A stretch of DNA of 64,000 bases from Flavobacterium sp. HSC-32F16 (GTDB lineage Bacteria > Bacteroidota > Bacteroidia > Flavobacteriales > Flavobacteriaceae): assembly GCF_024171645.1 (NCBI RefSeq), contig NZ_JALKAC010000001.1, forward strand, positions 1 through 64,000, given 5' to 3'. The position numbers and the translations under genes were made by a program. How positions within the stretch are numbered: position 1 is the stretch's first letter; each line of letters starts with the position of its first letter. Shown here in pieces: positions 51,371 to 59,843 of the stretch. The notes beneath the pieces were generated by a model. That model was not told the DNA's origin. It saw only the letters and a program-made list of their open reading frames with translations, and searched no databases.

Positions 51371-52204
51371 ATGGATTGGATTACTGCCAGAGAATTTGAA
51401 GATATAACCTATAAAAAATGTAATGGAGTTGCCAGAATTGCTTTTAACAGACCAAATGTTAGAAATGCATTCAGACCTAAAACAACTTCAGAATTATACC
51501 AGGCTTTTTACGATGCACAAGAAGATACTTCAATTGGAGTAGTTTTGCTTTCGGCAGAAGGACCGTCTACTAAAGATGGTGTTTATTCATTTTGCAGCGG
51601 AGGTGATCAAAATGCACGCGGACACCAAGGTTATGTGGGCGAAGACGGTCAGCACCGTTTAAATATTTTAGAAGTACAGCGGCTAATTCGCTTTATGCCA
51701 AAAGTAGTTATTGCCGTAGTTCCTGGATGGGCTGTTGGCGGCGGACATAGTTTACATGTAGTCTGCGATATGACTTTGGCAAGTAAAGAACACGCTATTT
51801 TTAAACAAACAGATGCAGACGTTACGAGTTTTGACGGAGGTTACGGATCTGCTTATCTGGCGAAAATGGTTGGACAGAAAAAAGCACGTGAAATTTTCTT
51901 TTTAGGTAGAAATTATTCTGCTCAGGAAGCGATGGATATGGGAATGGTAAATGCTGTAATTCCGCACGATGAGCTAGAAGATACTGCTTATGAATGGGCA
52001 CAGGAAATTCTTCAAAAATCACCAACTTCAATCAAAATGCTGAAATTCGCCATGAACTTAACAGACGACGGAATGGTAGGTCAACAGGTTTTTGCTGGTG
52101 AAGCCACACGTTTAGCCTACATGACCGAAGAAGCAAAAGAAGGAAGAAATGCCTTTTTGGAAAAAAGAAAACCAAACTTCGGTGAGAATAAATGGCTGCC
52201 ATAA
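51371..52204 (+). CDS. menB: 1,4-dihydroxy-2-naphthoyl-CoA synthase
   Basis: A 277-residue crotonase-family enzyme that closes the second ring of menaquinone. The N-terminus ITAREFEDITYKKCNGVARIAFNRPNVRNAFRPKT is typical, as are FCSGGDQNARG (oxyanion loop), VPGWAVGGGHSLHVVCDMTLAS and TSFDGGYGSAYLAKMVGQKKAREIFFLGRNY. The C-terminal FGENKWLP matches the MenB hexamer tail. It lies downstream of a long gap and 82 bases before menA with an inverted repeat in between. Confidence 0.95.
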   Translation: MDWITAREFEDITYKKCNGVARIAFNRPNVRNAFRPKTTSELYQAFYDAQEDTSIGVVLLSAEGPSTKDGVYSFCSGGDQNARGHQGYVGEDGQHRLNILEVQRLIRFMPKVVIAVVPGWAVGGGHSLHVVCDMTLASKEHAIFKQTDADVTSFDGGYGSAYLAKMVGQKKAREIFFLGRNYSAQEAMDMGMVNAVIPHDELEDTAYEWAQEILQKSPTSIKMLKFAMNLTDDGMVGQQVFAGEATRLAYMTEEAKEGRNAFLEKRKPNFGENKWLP

Positions 52205-52206
52205 AT

Positions 52207-52281
52207 AATTTTAGATTTCTAATCTATAATTTTTTAATCAGAATATAATAATCTAAAATCTATATTCTAAAATCTAAAATT
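52207..52281. repeat. Inverted and direct TCTAAAATCTA repeat between menB and menA
   Basis: AATTTTAGATTT at 52207-52218 is complementary to AAATCTAAAATT at 52270-52281. The segment between holds further TCTAAAATCTA-type direct repeats. It looks like a small palindromic repeat of the kind common in this window. Confidence 0.65.
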
Positions 52282-52286
52282 AAAAC

Positions 52287-53249
52287 ATGAAACATTGGAT
52301 TGAAGCCGCCAGACTGCGCACATTGCCTTTATCAGTTTCCGGAATTATAGTTGGAAGTATTTATGCACTTTCAAACCCAACAGAAACAATCAATACACCA
52401 ACTGAAGTTTTCAGCTGGAAAATTTTTGGTTTCGCACTTTTAACAACACTAGGATTACAGGTTTTATCCAATTTTGCCAATGATTACGGCGATGGAGTAA
52501 AAGGTACAGATAATGCTGACCGAGTAGGGCCGCAACGCGCTATCCAAAGCGGTATTATTACACCGCAAGCCATGAAAAAAGCCATAATAATTACATCTTT
52601 ATTGACTTTGTTATCGGCTGTAATCCTTATTTATTTTGCTTTCGGGAAAGATAATTTCGGATATTCAATCTTTTTCTTGTTACTTGGAATCGCAGCAATT
52701 GTGTCTGCCATTCGTTATACAGTAGGAAACTCAGCTTACGGATATAAAGGTTTTGGGGACGTATTCGTTTTCATTTTCTTCGGATTGGTAAGCACATTAG
52801 GCGTTAACTTTTTATATTCAAAAGAAGTAGATCCGCTTTTAATTCTTCCGGCAATTTCAATTGGTTTGCTAAGCGTTGGAGTTTTAAACTTAAACAATAT
52901 GCGCGACGAAGAGTCTGATCGTAAATCAGGTAAAAATACTATCGTGGTGCAAATGGGCGGAACAAAAGCTAAAAATTACCATTTTGCATTAATTATTACT
53001 GCAATGGTTTTAGTGGTTGTTTTTGCAATTTTAAGTGATTACAATTTCGATCAGTATTTGTTTTTATTGGCTTATATTCCTTTAACCAAACATTTAATTA
53101 CGGTTTATAAAAACCAAAATCCTAAGTTGTTAGATCCAGAATTAAAAAAACTGGCTCTTAGTACATTTTTACTTTCAATCTTATTAACAGTATGTATGAT
53201 TTCTTTAATTTCAGACATTATTGTTAATCTTTTCCTAGGCGGAAGATAA
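52287..53249 (+). CDS. menA: 1,4-dihydroxy-2-naphthoate polyprenyltransferase
   Basis: A 320-residue UbiA-type membrane enzyme that attaches the isoprenoid tail in menaquinone synthesis. MKHWIEAARLRTLPLSVSGIIVG is the start, LSNFANDYGDGVKGTDNADR carries the metal-binding N-D-x-x-D-type motif, and NNMRDEESDRKSGKNTIVVQMGG is the second Asp-rich loop. About nine membrane helices. Follows menB and precedes the UPF0173 hydrolase by 28 bases. Confidence 0.9.
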   Translation: MKHWIEAARLRTLPLSVSGIIVGSIYALSNPTETINTPTEVFSWKIFGFALLTTLGLQVLSNFANDYGDGVKGTDNADRVGPQRAIQSGIITPQAMKKAIIITSLLTLLSAVILIYFAFGKDNFGYSIFFLLLGIAAIVSAIRYTVGNSAYGYKGFGDVFVFIFFGLVSTLGVNFLYSKEVDPLLILPAISIGLLSVGVLNLNNMRDEESDRKSGKNTIVVQMGGTKAKNYHFALIITAMVLVVVFAILSDYNFDQYLFLLAYIPLTKHLITVYKNQNPKLLDPELKKLALSTFLLSILLTVCMISLISDIIVNLFLGGR

Positions 53250-53277
53250 ACTTAAGTTCAACTTTAAAATTAAAAAA

Positions 53278-53955
53278 ATGAAAATTACATTTTACGGGCA
53301 CGCATCTTTAGCGATCGAAGTTGGAGGAAAACATATTATTGTTGACCCTTTTATTTCAGGAAATCCGCAAGCAGCAGCCATCGACATAAATACATTAAAA
53401 GCCGATTATATTTTATTGACTCACGCTCACAGTGATCACGTTTTAGACGTTGAAGCGATTGCAAAAAACACAAATGCAGTTATTGTTTCAAATGCTGAAA
53501 TTACAAGTTATTATGCCAAAAAAGGATTTAATGCACACCCAATGAATCATGGCGGAAGCTGGAAATTCGATTTTGGAAAAGTAAAATATGTAAACGCAAT
53601 CCATTCTAGTTCTTTTCCTGACGGTACTTATGGAGGAAATCCTGGCGGATTTGTAATTGAAGGCGAACATAAAAACATTTATATCGCAGGCGATACAGCA
53701 CTTACTTACGACATGAAATTGATTCCGTTAAGAACAAAGCTGGATTTAGCAATTCTTCCAATCGGAAATAATTTTACAATGGATGTTGAAGATGCTATCA
53801 TTGCATCAGACTTTGTAGAGTGCGATAAAATTTTAGGCTATCACTTTGATACTTTTGGTTATATCGAAATCAACCATGAAGAATCAATTCGTAAATTCTT
53901 TGATAAAGGAAAAGATTTGATGCTTTTAGGAATTGGTGAATCTATAGAATTATAA
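53278..53955 (+). CDS. UPF0173-family metal-dependent hydrolase
   Basis: A 225-residue protein of the metallo-beta-lactamase fold, YtkL/UPF0173 group. The metal site THAHSDHVLD (48-57) and IAGDTALTYDM are present, and FYGHASLAIE at the start is a family mark; YHFDTFGYIEINHE is the C-terminal His segment. Enzymatic function is not established. It is often found near menaquinone genes in flavobacteria, as here after menA, but a biosynthetic role is only inference. It precedes a palindromic repeat. Confidence 0.85.
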   Translation: MKITFYGHASLAIEVGGKHIIVDPFISGNPQAAAIDINTLKADYILLTHAHSDHVLDVEAIAKNTNAVIVSNAEITSYYAKKGFNAHPMNHGGSWKFDFGKVKYVNAIHSSSFPDGTYGGNPGGFVIEGEHKNIYIAGDTALTYDMKLIPLRTKLDLAILPIGNNFTMDVEDAIIASDFVECDKILGYHFDTFGYIEINHEESIRKFFDKGKDLMLLGIGESIEL

Positions 53956-53986
53956 TAATAGTCTTAAAAAGATCTAATTATTATTC

Positions 53987-54090
53987 TGTCATGGCATTCC
54001 GTGGAATGAGGAATCTTACTAGAAATTCCGCAAAGAAAAGAACCCTCTTTGTCGATCTCCCAGTGAGATTTCTCGTTCCCGGGAATGACA
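53987..54090. repeat. Large imperfect palindrome (TGTCATnnCATTCC...GGAATGACA)
   Basis: 104 bp. The outer TGTCAT is complementary to ATGACA, and TTCCGTGGAATGAGGAATCTTACT (about 53997-54020) pairs imperfectly with AGTGAGATTTCTCGTTCCCGGGAA (about 54063-54086). The middle contains AGAAATTCCGCAAAG. This is a repeat type I recall as widespread in flavobacterial intergenic DNA. It fills the gap between the UPF0173 and TPR genes. Confidence 0.7.
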
Positions 54091-54124
54091 AAAATAAAAG
54101 TATAAATAGCATTTATTCAGAAAT

Positions 54125-55327
54125 ATGAATTTCAAAAGAATATTTTTAATCCTATTACTTGCTTCAGTATATAATTCTTTTGCTCAAAAAGATGGTTATT
54201 GGGATAAAGATCGTGCTACAACAAAAGAGATTTTAGTTTCTGCCGGTGATCGTATTGTTGTAAAAACAGAAGATTTACCTGTAGGAACAACTGAAATTGT
54301 TTACAGAATTACACTTCTGGACAAAAACCAGCAAATGGCCAGCAGTTTAGTCTCTCTTTTAAAATCTATTCCAGATCCTTACGGAATAGGGCAGGGCTCT
54401 GCCGGAGCTGTTTTCTTAATGTCTAACATTTCTGGTGACGATCAATGTACGTATTCGCTTTTTACTTCAAACGAAAGCACTAAAAAATACATCACTGATG
54501 GAAAAGTTGATGATGCGTGTTATTCACAAAAAGAACCAATTAGTAAAGATGCAAAACGTATTTCGTTAGACAAAAATTCTTGTTTAAAAGAAAATACAAC
54601 TACAATTTGGTTTGGTTTTGAAAGCAAAAACTGGTTTTTAAGTCAAAAAGTAGTTTTAGAAGTTGTGCCTTGGGTTGATATTAAATTAAATCGCGGTTGG
54701 AACAAGGATAACAAAAATGAAATTATAAGTCTTTGTAAAACATCGACAATGGCTCAAAAAATGGCTAATTCAGATGATTTTTGTGTTTGTATTCTAGAAA
54801 AAATAATGAAGCAATATCGTTATTCAGAATTTCAAAAATTACTGGCAGTCGAAAAAACAAAAGTATACAAAGACTTCGGTAATGCGTGTTATAAAGATGC
54901 CGATATTTCTAAAAACGTTTATAACGACTTAAGAAATCAGATTTCAGGCTTAATCAAACAGCAAAAATACAATGAAGCTATTCCTAAATTAAATACTATT
55001 ATTAGTGACGGAAAAGCCGCAGCATTAGATTATAATTCAATTGGCTACTGTTACATTCTAACAAAACAATATGCAAAAGCATTAAAATTTTTGCAAGAAG
55101 GCGAAAAGTTAGATGATACAGAATTATTGATTAAACTAAACTTAGCACACGTTTATTTGATAAGTGATAATTATGGCGACGCAAAAGCTATTTACAAGAA
55201 ATATCAAAATCAGAACGTTACAGACAGCTTAAGCTGGAAAGACAAAACAAAATCTGATTTTACTATTTTTGAAAAAGCAGGTTTACCATCAAAAGACTTC
55301 GAAAAAGTTTTAAAACTATACAATTAA
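54125..55327 (+). CDS. Exported TPR-containing protein
   Basis: A 400-residue protein with a signal peptide (MNFKRIFLILLLASVYNSFAQ). The N-terminal 200 residues are beta-rich and unfamiliar; the middle contains a short Cys-containing segment (DDFCVCILEKIMKQYRYSEFQ) that could form a disulfide; the C-terminal third has two or three tetratricopeptide repeats (AAALDYNSIGYCYILTKQYAKALKFLQEGEKL, TELLIKLNLAHVYLISDNYGDAKAIYKKY). It probably scaffolds a periplasmic or outer-membrane complex. No clear partner is next to it; it lies between UPF0173 and menC. Confidence 0.7.
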   Translation: MNFKRIFLILLLASVYNSFAQKDGYWDKDRATTKEILVSAGDRIVVKTEDLPVGTTEIVYRITLLDKNQQMASSLVSLLKSIPDPYGIGQGSAGAVFLMSNISGDDQCTYSLFTSNESTKKYITDGKVDDACYSQKEPISKDAKRISLDKNSCLKENTTTIWFGFESKNWFLSQKVVLEVVPWVDIKLNRGWNKDNKNEIISLCKTSTMAQKMANSDDFCVCILEKIMKQYRYSEFQKLLAVEKTKVYKDFGNACYKDADISKNVYNDLRNQISGLIKQQKYNEAIPKLNTIISDGKAAALDYNSIGYCYILTKQYAKALKFLQEGEKLDDTELLIKLNLAHVYLISDNYGDAKAIYKKYQNQNVTDSLSWKDKTKSDFTIFEKAGLPSKDFEKVLKLYN

Positions 55328-55427
55328 AAATTATTTCACCATATAAATTATATAGGTTCATTTAAATCTTTGACATCAAAAAACTTAAATTTACTTATAT
55401 CACTTTTATGGCTTAAAAAACAGTACA

Positions 55428-56495
55428 GTGAAAGCGACTTACCACAAATATATGCTTGAGTTTAAACGTCCTTCCGGGACGTCACGAGGCATTATGACCG
55501 AAAAAGAAACTTGGTTTATTGTTCTTGAAGAAGATGGTCAAACAGGAATAGGAGAGTGTGGTATTCTTCGCAGCTTAAGTGCGGACGATCGTGATGATTA
55601 TGAAGATAAACTAAAGTGGACCTGCGAAAACATTCATTTAGGCGAAAAAGAACTGTGGGAATCTTTAATAGAATTTCCATCGATTCAATTCGGAATAGAA
55701 ATGGCTTTTTTATCATTAAAAAGTAAAAATCCGTTTTTACTTTTTCCATCTGATTTCACTACAAATTCTAAATCTATAGTAATAAATGGTTTGGTTTGGA
55801 TGGGCGAGCCGGCTTTTATGAAAGAGCAGATTGAGGAAAAACTAGAAACAGGTTTCAATTGCATAAAACTTAAAATTGGCGCAATTGATTTTCAAAAAGA
55901 ATTAGAATTATTAGCTTTCATTCGCAGTCATTTTTCTGCGGAAGAAATTGAAATTCGCGTAGATGCTAACGGTGCTTTCGCTTTAAATGAAGCTTTAGAT
56001 AAGCTAAATCAATTGAATCAATTTCAATTACATAGCATAGAACAGCCTATTAAAAAAGGAAATGTTCAGGCAATGGCTGATTTGTGTAAAACAACTCCTT
56101 TTCCAATAGCATTAGATGAAGAGTTAATTGGCATTTTTTCATTCGAAGAAAAAGAAAAAATATTACAGGAAATTAAACCGCAGTACATTATTCTTAAACC
56201 AAGTTTTATTGGCGGTTTTAGAGGGACTCAGGAATGGATAACATTGGCAGAAAAACACAATATTGGCTGGTGGATTACATCTGCATTAGAAAGTAATATC
56301 GGGTTAAATGCAATTGCGCAATGGACTTATACTCTAAATTCAAAAATGCCTCAGGGTTTAGGAACCGGAGCACTTTACACCAACAATTTTGATTGTCCGC
56401 TTGAAGTTTTAAAAGGACAGCTCTGGTACAACGATTCTCAAAAATGGGATTCAGAAATTCTTGTAAAGATACAAACTAATAAAAATACAAAGTAA
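55428..56495 (+). CDS. menC: o-Succinylbenzoate synthase
   Basis: A 355-residue enolase-superfamily enzyme of menaquinone synthesis. The catalytic Lys pair and metal ligands appear as IKLKIG, VDANGA, EQP, LDEE and LKPSFIGGF, the right set and order for MenC. The start is GTG at 55428: the frame begins MKATYHKYMLEFKRPSGTSRG, as in the family, with no ATG upstream before a stop; the next ATG is codon 9. The last codons (TNKNTK) and stop are made by a 16-bp tandem repeat. menE, the next pathway gene, is not in the window. Confidence 0.9.
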   Translation: MKATYHKYMLEFKRPSGTSRGIMTEKETWFIVLEEDGQTGIGECGILRSLSADDRDDYEDKLKWTCENIHLGEKELWESLIEFPSIQFGIEMAFLSLKSKNPFLLFPSDFTTNSKSIVINGLVWMGEPAFMKEQIEEKLETGFNCIKLKIGAIDFQKELELLAFIRSHFSAEEIEIRVDANGAFALNEALDKLNQLNQFQLHSIEQPIKKGNVQAMADLCKTTPFPIALDEELIGIFSFEEKEKILQEIKPQYIILKPSFIGGFRGTQEWITLAEKHNIGWWITSALESNIGLNAIAQWTYTLNSKMPQGLGTGALYTNNFDCPLEVLKGQLWYNDSQKWDSEILVKIQTNKNTK

Positions 56496-56529
56496 TAAAA
56501 ATACAAAGTAATAAAAATACAAAGTGACA
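56471..56529. repeat. 16-bp tandem repeat over the menC 3' end
   Basis: ACAAAGTAATAAAAAT units at 56471, 56487 and 56503, and a partial fourth from 56519. The first unit carries one change. The stop codon of menC (56493-56495) lies in the second unit. Confidence 0.85.
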
Positions 56530-56577
56530 AAGACACAAAACCTTGAGCCTTTGCCACTCTGAACCTTTGAGTCTTTT

Positions 56578-57138
56578 TTACTCTTTTCCTCCAAGTAAAT
56601 TTTCGTGCCATTCTTTTAATTCCTGCCATTTTCCCTGATAAGCAAATAATGCTTGTTTGGCCCATGTACTTGGATTGTGAATAGCATAATTTTCACCTCC
56701 CGCGTCAAGGATTGACTGTAGTTTTTCAGTAGAAGCTTCTGATAGGTCATACCAGGTTTTAATTCCGGCTTCGTTAAACAAAGCCTCGATTTTGGGTCCA
56801 ATACCTTCCACAATTTTTAAATCATCTTGTTTTATTTTCTTTCCTAATATGTTTGCTGCAAGCGCACTGTCAAACACTACAGTTGGAACATCTGCCACAA
56901 AAGATTTAGGTACAGATTCTGAAGCTTTCACTTTAAGATGAGCAGAAACCAATTCTGCTTCCAGAGAAGCTATTTTTGCATTCAAATTCTTCGTATTTGC
57001 TTTACAGGCATCTAAATCTGCCTGCAAAGAAACTGCAAGTGAATCATCTCTTTTCGAATTCAATTTTCCAAGCAGGTAACCTAAAATTCCGCAGATTAAG
57101 CCTACTATAATTGGTATTAAGATACATGGTAAATTCAT
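56578..57138 (-). CDS. Membrane-anchored helix-hairpin-helix protein
   Basis: A 186-residue protein: an N-terminal membrane helix (5-26, CILIPIIVGLICGILGYLLG), a coiled-coil segment (about 35-75, DLDACKANTKNLNAKIASLEAELVSAHLKV) and a C-terminal HhH domain (LKIVEGIGPKIEALFNEAGIKTWYDLSEASTEKLQSILDAGGENYAIHNP). The HhH resembles DNA- or nucleotide-binding domains of the L21/LEM type found in uncharacterised flavobacterial proteins. Function unknown; it probably tethers DNA or a nucleic-acid partner to the membrane. It follows the OmpA gene by 17 bases. Confidence 0.8.
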   Translation of the reverse strand: MNLPCILIPIIVGLICGILGYLLGKLNSKRDDSLAVSLQADLDACKANTKNLNAKIASLEAELVSAHLKVKASESVPKSFVADVPTVVFDSALAANILGKKIKQDDLKIVEGIGPKIEALFNEAGIKTWYDLSEASTEKLQSILDAGGENYAIHNPSTWAKQALFAYQGKWQELKEWHENLLGGKE

Positions 57139-57155
57139 AATAGTATATTTTTTAA

Positions 57156-58067
57156 TTATTTGATTGTAATTACAGTTCTTCGATTGCTTGCTTTTCCTTC
57201 AGCAGTTGTGTTATCTCCAATTGGTTCATCAGGACCTTTTGATTCTGTTGCAATTTTAGAAGCTTCAATACCATTTTTAATTAAATAGTTTTTAGAAAAA
57301 TCAGCACGTTTTTGCGCCAGAATTATATTAGCTTCTTTATTTCCAACATTATCACTATGTCCGACAATTAAAACAGATGCATCTTTTACATTTTCTAAAT
57401 ACTTAGAAATATCAGATATTTTTTGTTTTTCATCACTGCTTAAATTAAAGCTGGATTTATTAGTATTAAAATGAAGCGTTAAAGGATCGGCATTAATTTT
57501 ATCCTTAAGTGCAGACCATTCGTCAGTTATCGAAGAAGTTGTGTCAGAAGCCTCAAATTTATATTCAACTGGACCAAGCAGCGTATCGGCACTTGTTTTC
57601 CAGCTATTTATAATTTTTCCTTTAGTATCAAATTGAGAAGCCGTTAAACCTTTAGAAACAAAATAAATTTTAACATTATTTGCCCTCGCTAAACCAAGAT
57701 TTTCAAATTTAGTAGTATTGGTTTCATCAGAAGCTGCATAACCTGTAATCGTTACTTTTTGTTTTGGATTTGAAGCTAAAAAGGTATTTAAATTTTCAAT
57801 TCCAATCGTCACAGAATCACTTACAGGCTGAATTAAATCTGAATTGTTTTTTAGAAATTTAAGATTATCATTTGTCTGATATTCAAATCCGGAACCACTC
57901 AATACAAAAGGGACAAAATTATCACTCTTAATTGCCGTTGGCGGTACTTTTTCGGTATCAGCATTGGGTTCGGTCACAACGCAATTGCAGCACAATTTTA
58001 TGTACAAAATAGTACCTAAAATTATGGTTAAAGCAATGCCTAATAGATAAAATGCTTTTTTAGACAT
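57156..58067 (-). CDS. OmpA-family protein with two peptidoglycan-binding domains
   Basis: A 303-residue protein with an N-terminal membrane anchor (about 5-25). Two OmpA-like domains follow: a weaker one with QKVTITGYAASDETNTTKFENLGLARANNVKIYF (about 100-130) and the C-terminal TLHFNTNKSSF ... VLIVGHSDNVGNKEANIILAQKRADFSKNYLIKNGIEASKI with the peptidoglycan-binding Asp and Arg residues. It anchors the envelope to peptidoglycan. First gene of a two-gene operon with the HhH protein; promoter at 58091-58119 on minus. Confidence 0.85.
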   Translation of the reverse strand: MSKKAFYLLGIALTIILGTILYIKLCCNCVVTEPNADTEKVPPTAIKSDNFVPFVLSGSGFEYQTNDNLKFLKNNSDLIQPVSDSVTIGIENLNTFLASNPKQKVTITGYAASDETNTTKFENLGLARANNVKIYFVSKGLTASQFDTKGKIINSWKTSADTLLGPVEYKFEASDTTSSITDEWSALKDKINADPLTLHFNTNKSSFNLSSDEKQKISDISKYLENVKDASVLIVGHSDNVGNKEANIILAQKRADFSKNYLIKNGIEASKIATESKGPDEPIGDNTTAEGKASNRRTVITIK

Positions 58068-58090
58068 AAGTATAGAAATTAAGATTTACT

Positions 58091-58119
58091 CAAATTTAGC
58101 TAAAATAAAAACACGCAAA
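58091..58119 (-). promoter_or_regulatory. Promoter of the OmpA-HhH operon
   Basis: On minus: TTTG (58116-58119 complement), 17 bases, TAAATTTG (58091-58098 complement), 23 bases before the start at 58067. Confidence 0.65.
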
Positions 58120-58133
58120 ACATTAATAATCAG

Positions 58134-58185
58134 TTAAATTGGTTTCATTTTAGACCAGTTAAGGTTTAAAATGAAACCAATTTAA
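58134..58185. repeat. Perfect 19-bp inverted repeat between divergent genes
   Basis: TTAAATTGGTTTCATTTTA (58134-58152) and its exact complement (58167-58185) around a 14-base loop. It lies just upstream of the OmpA promoter and upstream of the CYTH gene, so it is well placed as an operator or long RNA hairpin; no T tract follows. Confidence 0.75.
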
Positions 58186-58263
58186 AAGTTTAGATTTTTG
58201 AAAACCCAATTTCATGACTGAATTAAATTGAGTAACTTGCAGTAAAATAAATTTAGATTAAAA

Positions 58264-58740
58264 ATGCTCGAAATAGAAAGAAAGTTTCTTGTAAAATCGG
58301 ATGATTTTAAAGAACAAGCATTTGCAAAAAATAAAATTGCACAAGGGTATTTGAGCTCAGTTCCTGAAAGAACGGTTCGTGTTAGAATTAAAGGTGAAAA
58401 AGCTTTTTTAACGATAAAAGGAATTGGACATCAAGGCGGTATGTCACGTTTTGAGTGGGAAAATCAAATTCCGCTTGACGAAGCCGTTGAATTATTGAGA
58501 TTATGCGAAAAAGGCAAAATTGAAAAAACACGCTATGAAATTAAATCAGGAAACCATATTTATGAAGTTGACGAATTTTATGGAGAAAATGAAGGTTTGA
58601 TAATGGCCGAAATAGAATTACAATCAGAAACAGAAAGCTTTGAAAAACCAGATTGGCTGGGTGAAGAAGTGACAAATGATCCAAGATATTATAATGCTTA
58701 TTTGAGCAAGAATCCTTTTAAAAATTGGGAAAAAGAATAA
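58264..58740 (+). CDS. CYTH-domain triphosphate tunnel protein
   Basis: A 158-residue CYTH protein with the tunnel motif EIERKF (3-8, ExExK) and strands RTVRVRIKGEKAFLTIKG and YEVDEFYGENEGLIMAEIELQSE. The fold binds triphosphates and metal; members are inorganic triphosphatases or adenylate cyclases in various groups. The short single-domain form suggests a triphosphatase-like role. It is followed at three bases by the YpdA-like gene and is probably co-transcribed with it. Confidence 0.85.
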   Translation: MLEIERKFLVKSDDFKEQAFAKNKIAQGYLSSVPERTVRVRIKGEKAFLTIKGIGHQGGMSRFEWENQIPLDEAVELLRLCEKGKIEKTRYEIKSGNHIYEVDEFYGENEGLIMAEIELQSETESFEKPDWLGEEVTNDPRYYNAYLSKNPFKNWEKE

Positions 58741-58743
58741 TTT

Positions 58744-59712
58744 ATGACAGACCAATATGATTTAATTATTGTGGGAGGCGGGCCAATTGGGCTGGCTTGC
58801 GCAATAGAAGCTCAAAAGAAAAACTTACGTTATTTAATTATTGAAAAAGGCGCAATTGTAAATAGTATTTTCAATTATCCGTTGTACATGACTTTTTTCT
58901 CCACTGCCGAAAGACTTGAAATCGGAAATATTCCTTTTAACTGTTTAGCGCCAAAACCTGGGCGTCAGGAAGCTTTAGAATATTATCGAAATATTCACCG
59001 TTATTTTAATTTCAATATTAATTTATTTGAAAAAGTAACCGAAATTAAAAAAGTAGAAAGTTCTCTTTTTGTGGTTTCAACTGATAAAAGCTTGTATCAA
59101 TCTAAAAATGTAATTATTGCAACCGGATTCTATGATATTCCGATTTTGATGAATGTAAAAGGAGAAGAATTGTCTAAAGTTCGCCATTACTATAAAGAAG
59201 CGCATGAATATGCTTTTAGAAATGTTTTGGTTGTTGGAGCAAATAATTCGTCTGTAGACGCTGCTTTGGAATGCTGGAGGAAAGGCGCAAACGTAACGAT
59301 GGTAATTCGTAAAAACGAAATTAACAACAGAGTAAAATACTGGGTTAAACCCGATGTTGAAAACCGAATTGCTGAAGGAAGCATTAAAGCTTATTTTGAA
59401 TCGAATATTACCGAAATCCGTGAAAATGAAGTTGAGATTGAGACTCCAAACGGAAAAGTTACTATTGAAAATGATTTTGTTTTAGCCTTAACAGGTTACA
59501 AACCAGATTTAAATTTTCTTGAAAATATAGGAATTCAGCTTTCTAATGATGAACTGAAAATTCCAGCGTATAACCCTGAAACTATGGAAACAAATGTAGA
59601 AGGTTTATTTTTGGCAGGCGTTGTATGCGGTGGAATGCAGACGCATAAATGGTTTATAGAAAACTCAAGAATCCATGCCAATAGGATTGTGGATTTTATT
59701 ACTTCTAAATAA
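58744..59712 (+). CDS. YpdA-like FAD-dependent bacillithiol disulfide reductase
   Basis: A 322-residue flavoprotein. The FAD motif GGGPIGLACAIEAQKK (11-26) and the second Rossmann motif VLVVGANNSSVDAALECWRKGANVTMV are clear. LYMTFFSTAERLEIGNIPF, the segment FVLALTGYKPDLNFL and the end VVCGGMQTHKWFIENSRIHA match YpdA, which reduces bacillithiol disulfide in Firmicutes; Bacteroidota also make bacillithiol. It follows the CYTH gene with no gap of note and ends at the nested palindrome at 59716. Confidence 0.85.
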   Translation: MTDQYDLIIVGGGPIGLACAIEAQKKNLRYLIIEKGAIVNSIFNYPLYMTFFSTAERLEIGNIPFNCLAPKPGRQEALEYYRNIHRYFNFNINLFEKVTEIKKVESSLFVVSTDKSLYQSKNVIIATGFYDIPILMNVKGEELSKVRHYYKEAHEYAFRNVLVVGANNSSVDAALECWRKGANVTMVIRKNEINNRVKYWVKPDVENRIAEGSIKAYFESNITEIRENEVEIETPNGKVTIENDFVLALTGYKPDLNFLENIGIQLSNDELKIPAYNPETMETNVEGLFLAGVVCGGMQTHKWFIENSRIHANRIVDFITSK

Positions 59713-59715
59713 TAG

Positions 59716-59837
59716 TTTGCCACTAATTACACGAATTTTTACGAATTATATTTTGTCATATTGAGCGGAGTCGAGACTTATTATTCTCGACTCCGCTCTA
59801 TGTGACAGTTAGAAAAATTCGTGTAATTTATGGCAAA
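59716..59837. repeat. Nested palindromes between YpdA-like and selO genes
   Basis: Outer arms 59716-59740 and 59813-59837 match at 23 of 25 positions (TTTGCCACTAATTACACGAA...). Inside them, 59754-59776 and 59785-59807 match at 21 of 23 (TGTCATATTGAGCGGAGTCG...). The two palindromes are unrelated to each other, and the inner one looks inserted into the outer. The element fills the gap between two convergent genes and could terminate both. Confidence 0.8.
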
Positions 59838-59843
59838 TAAAAC

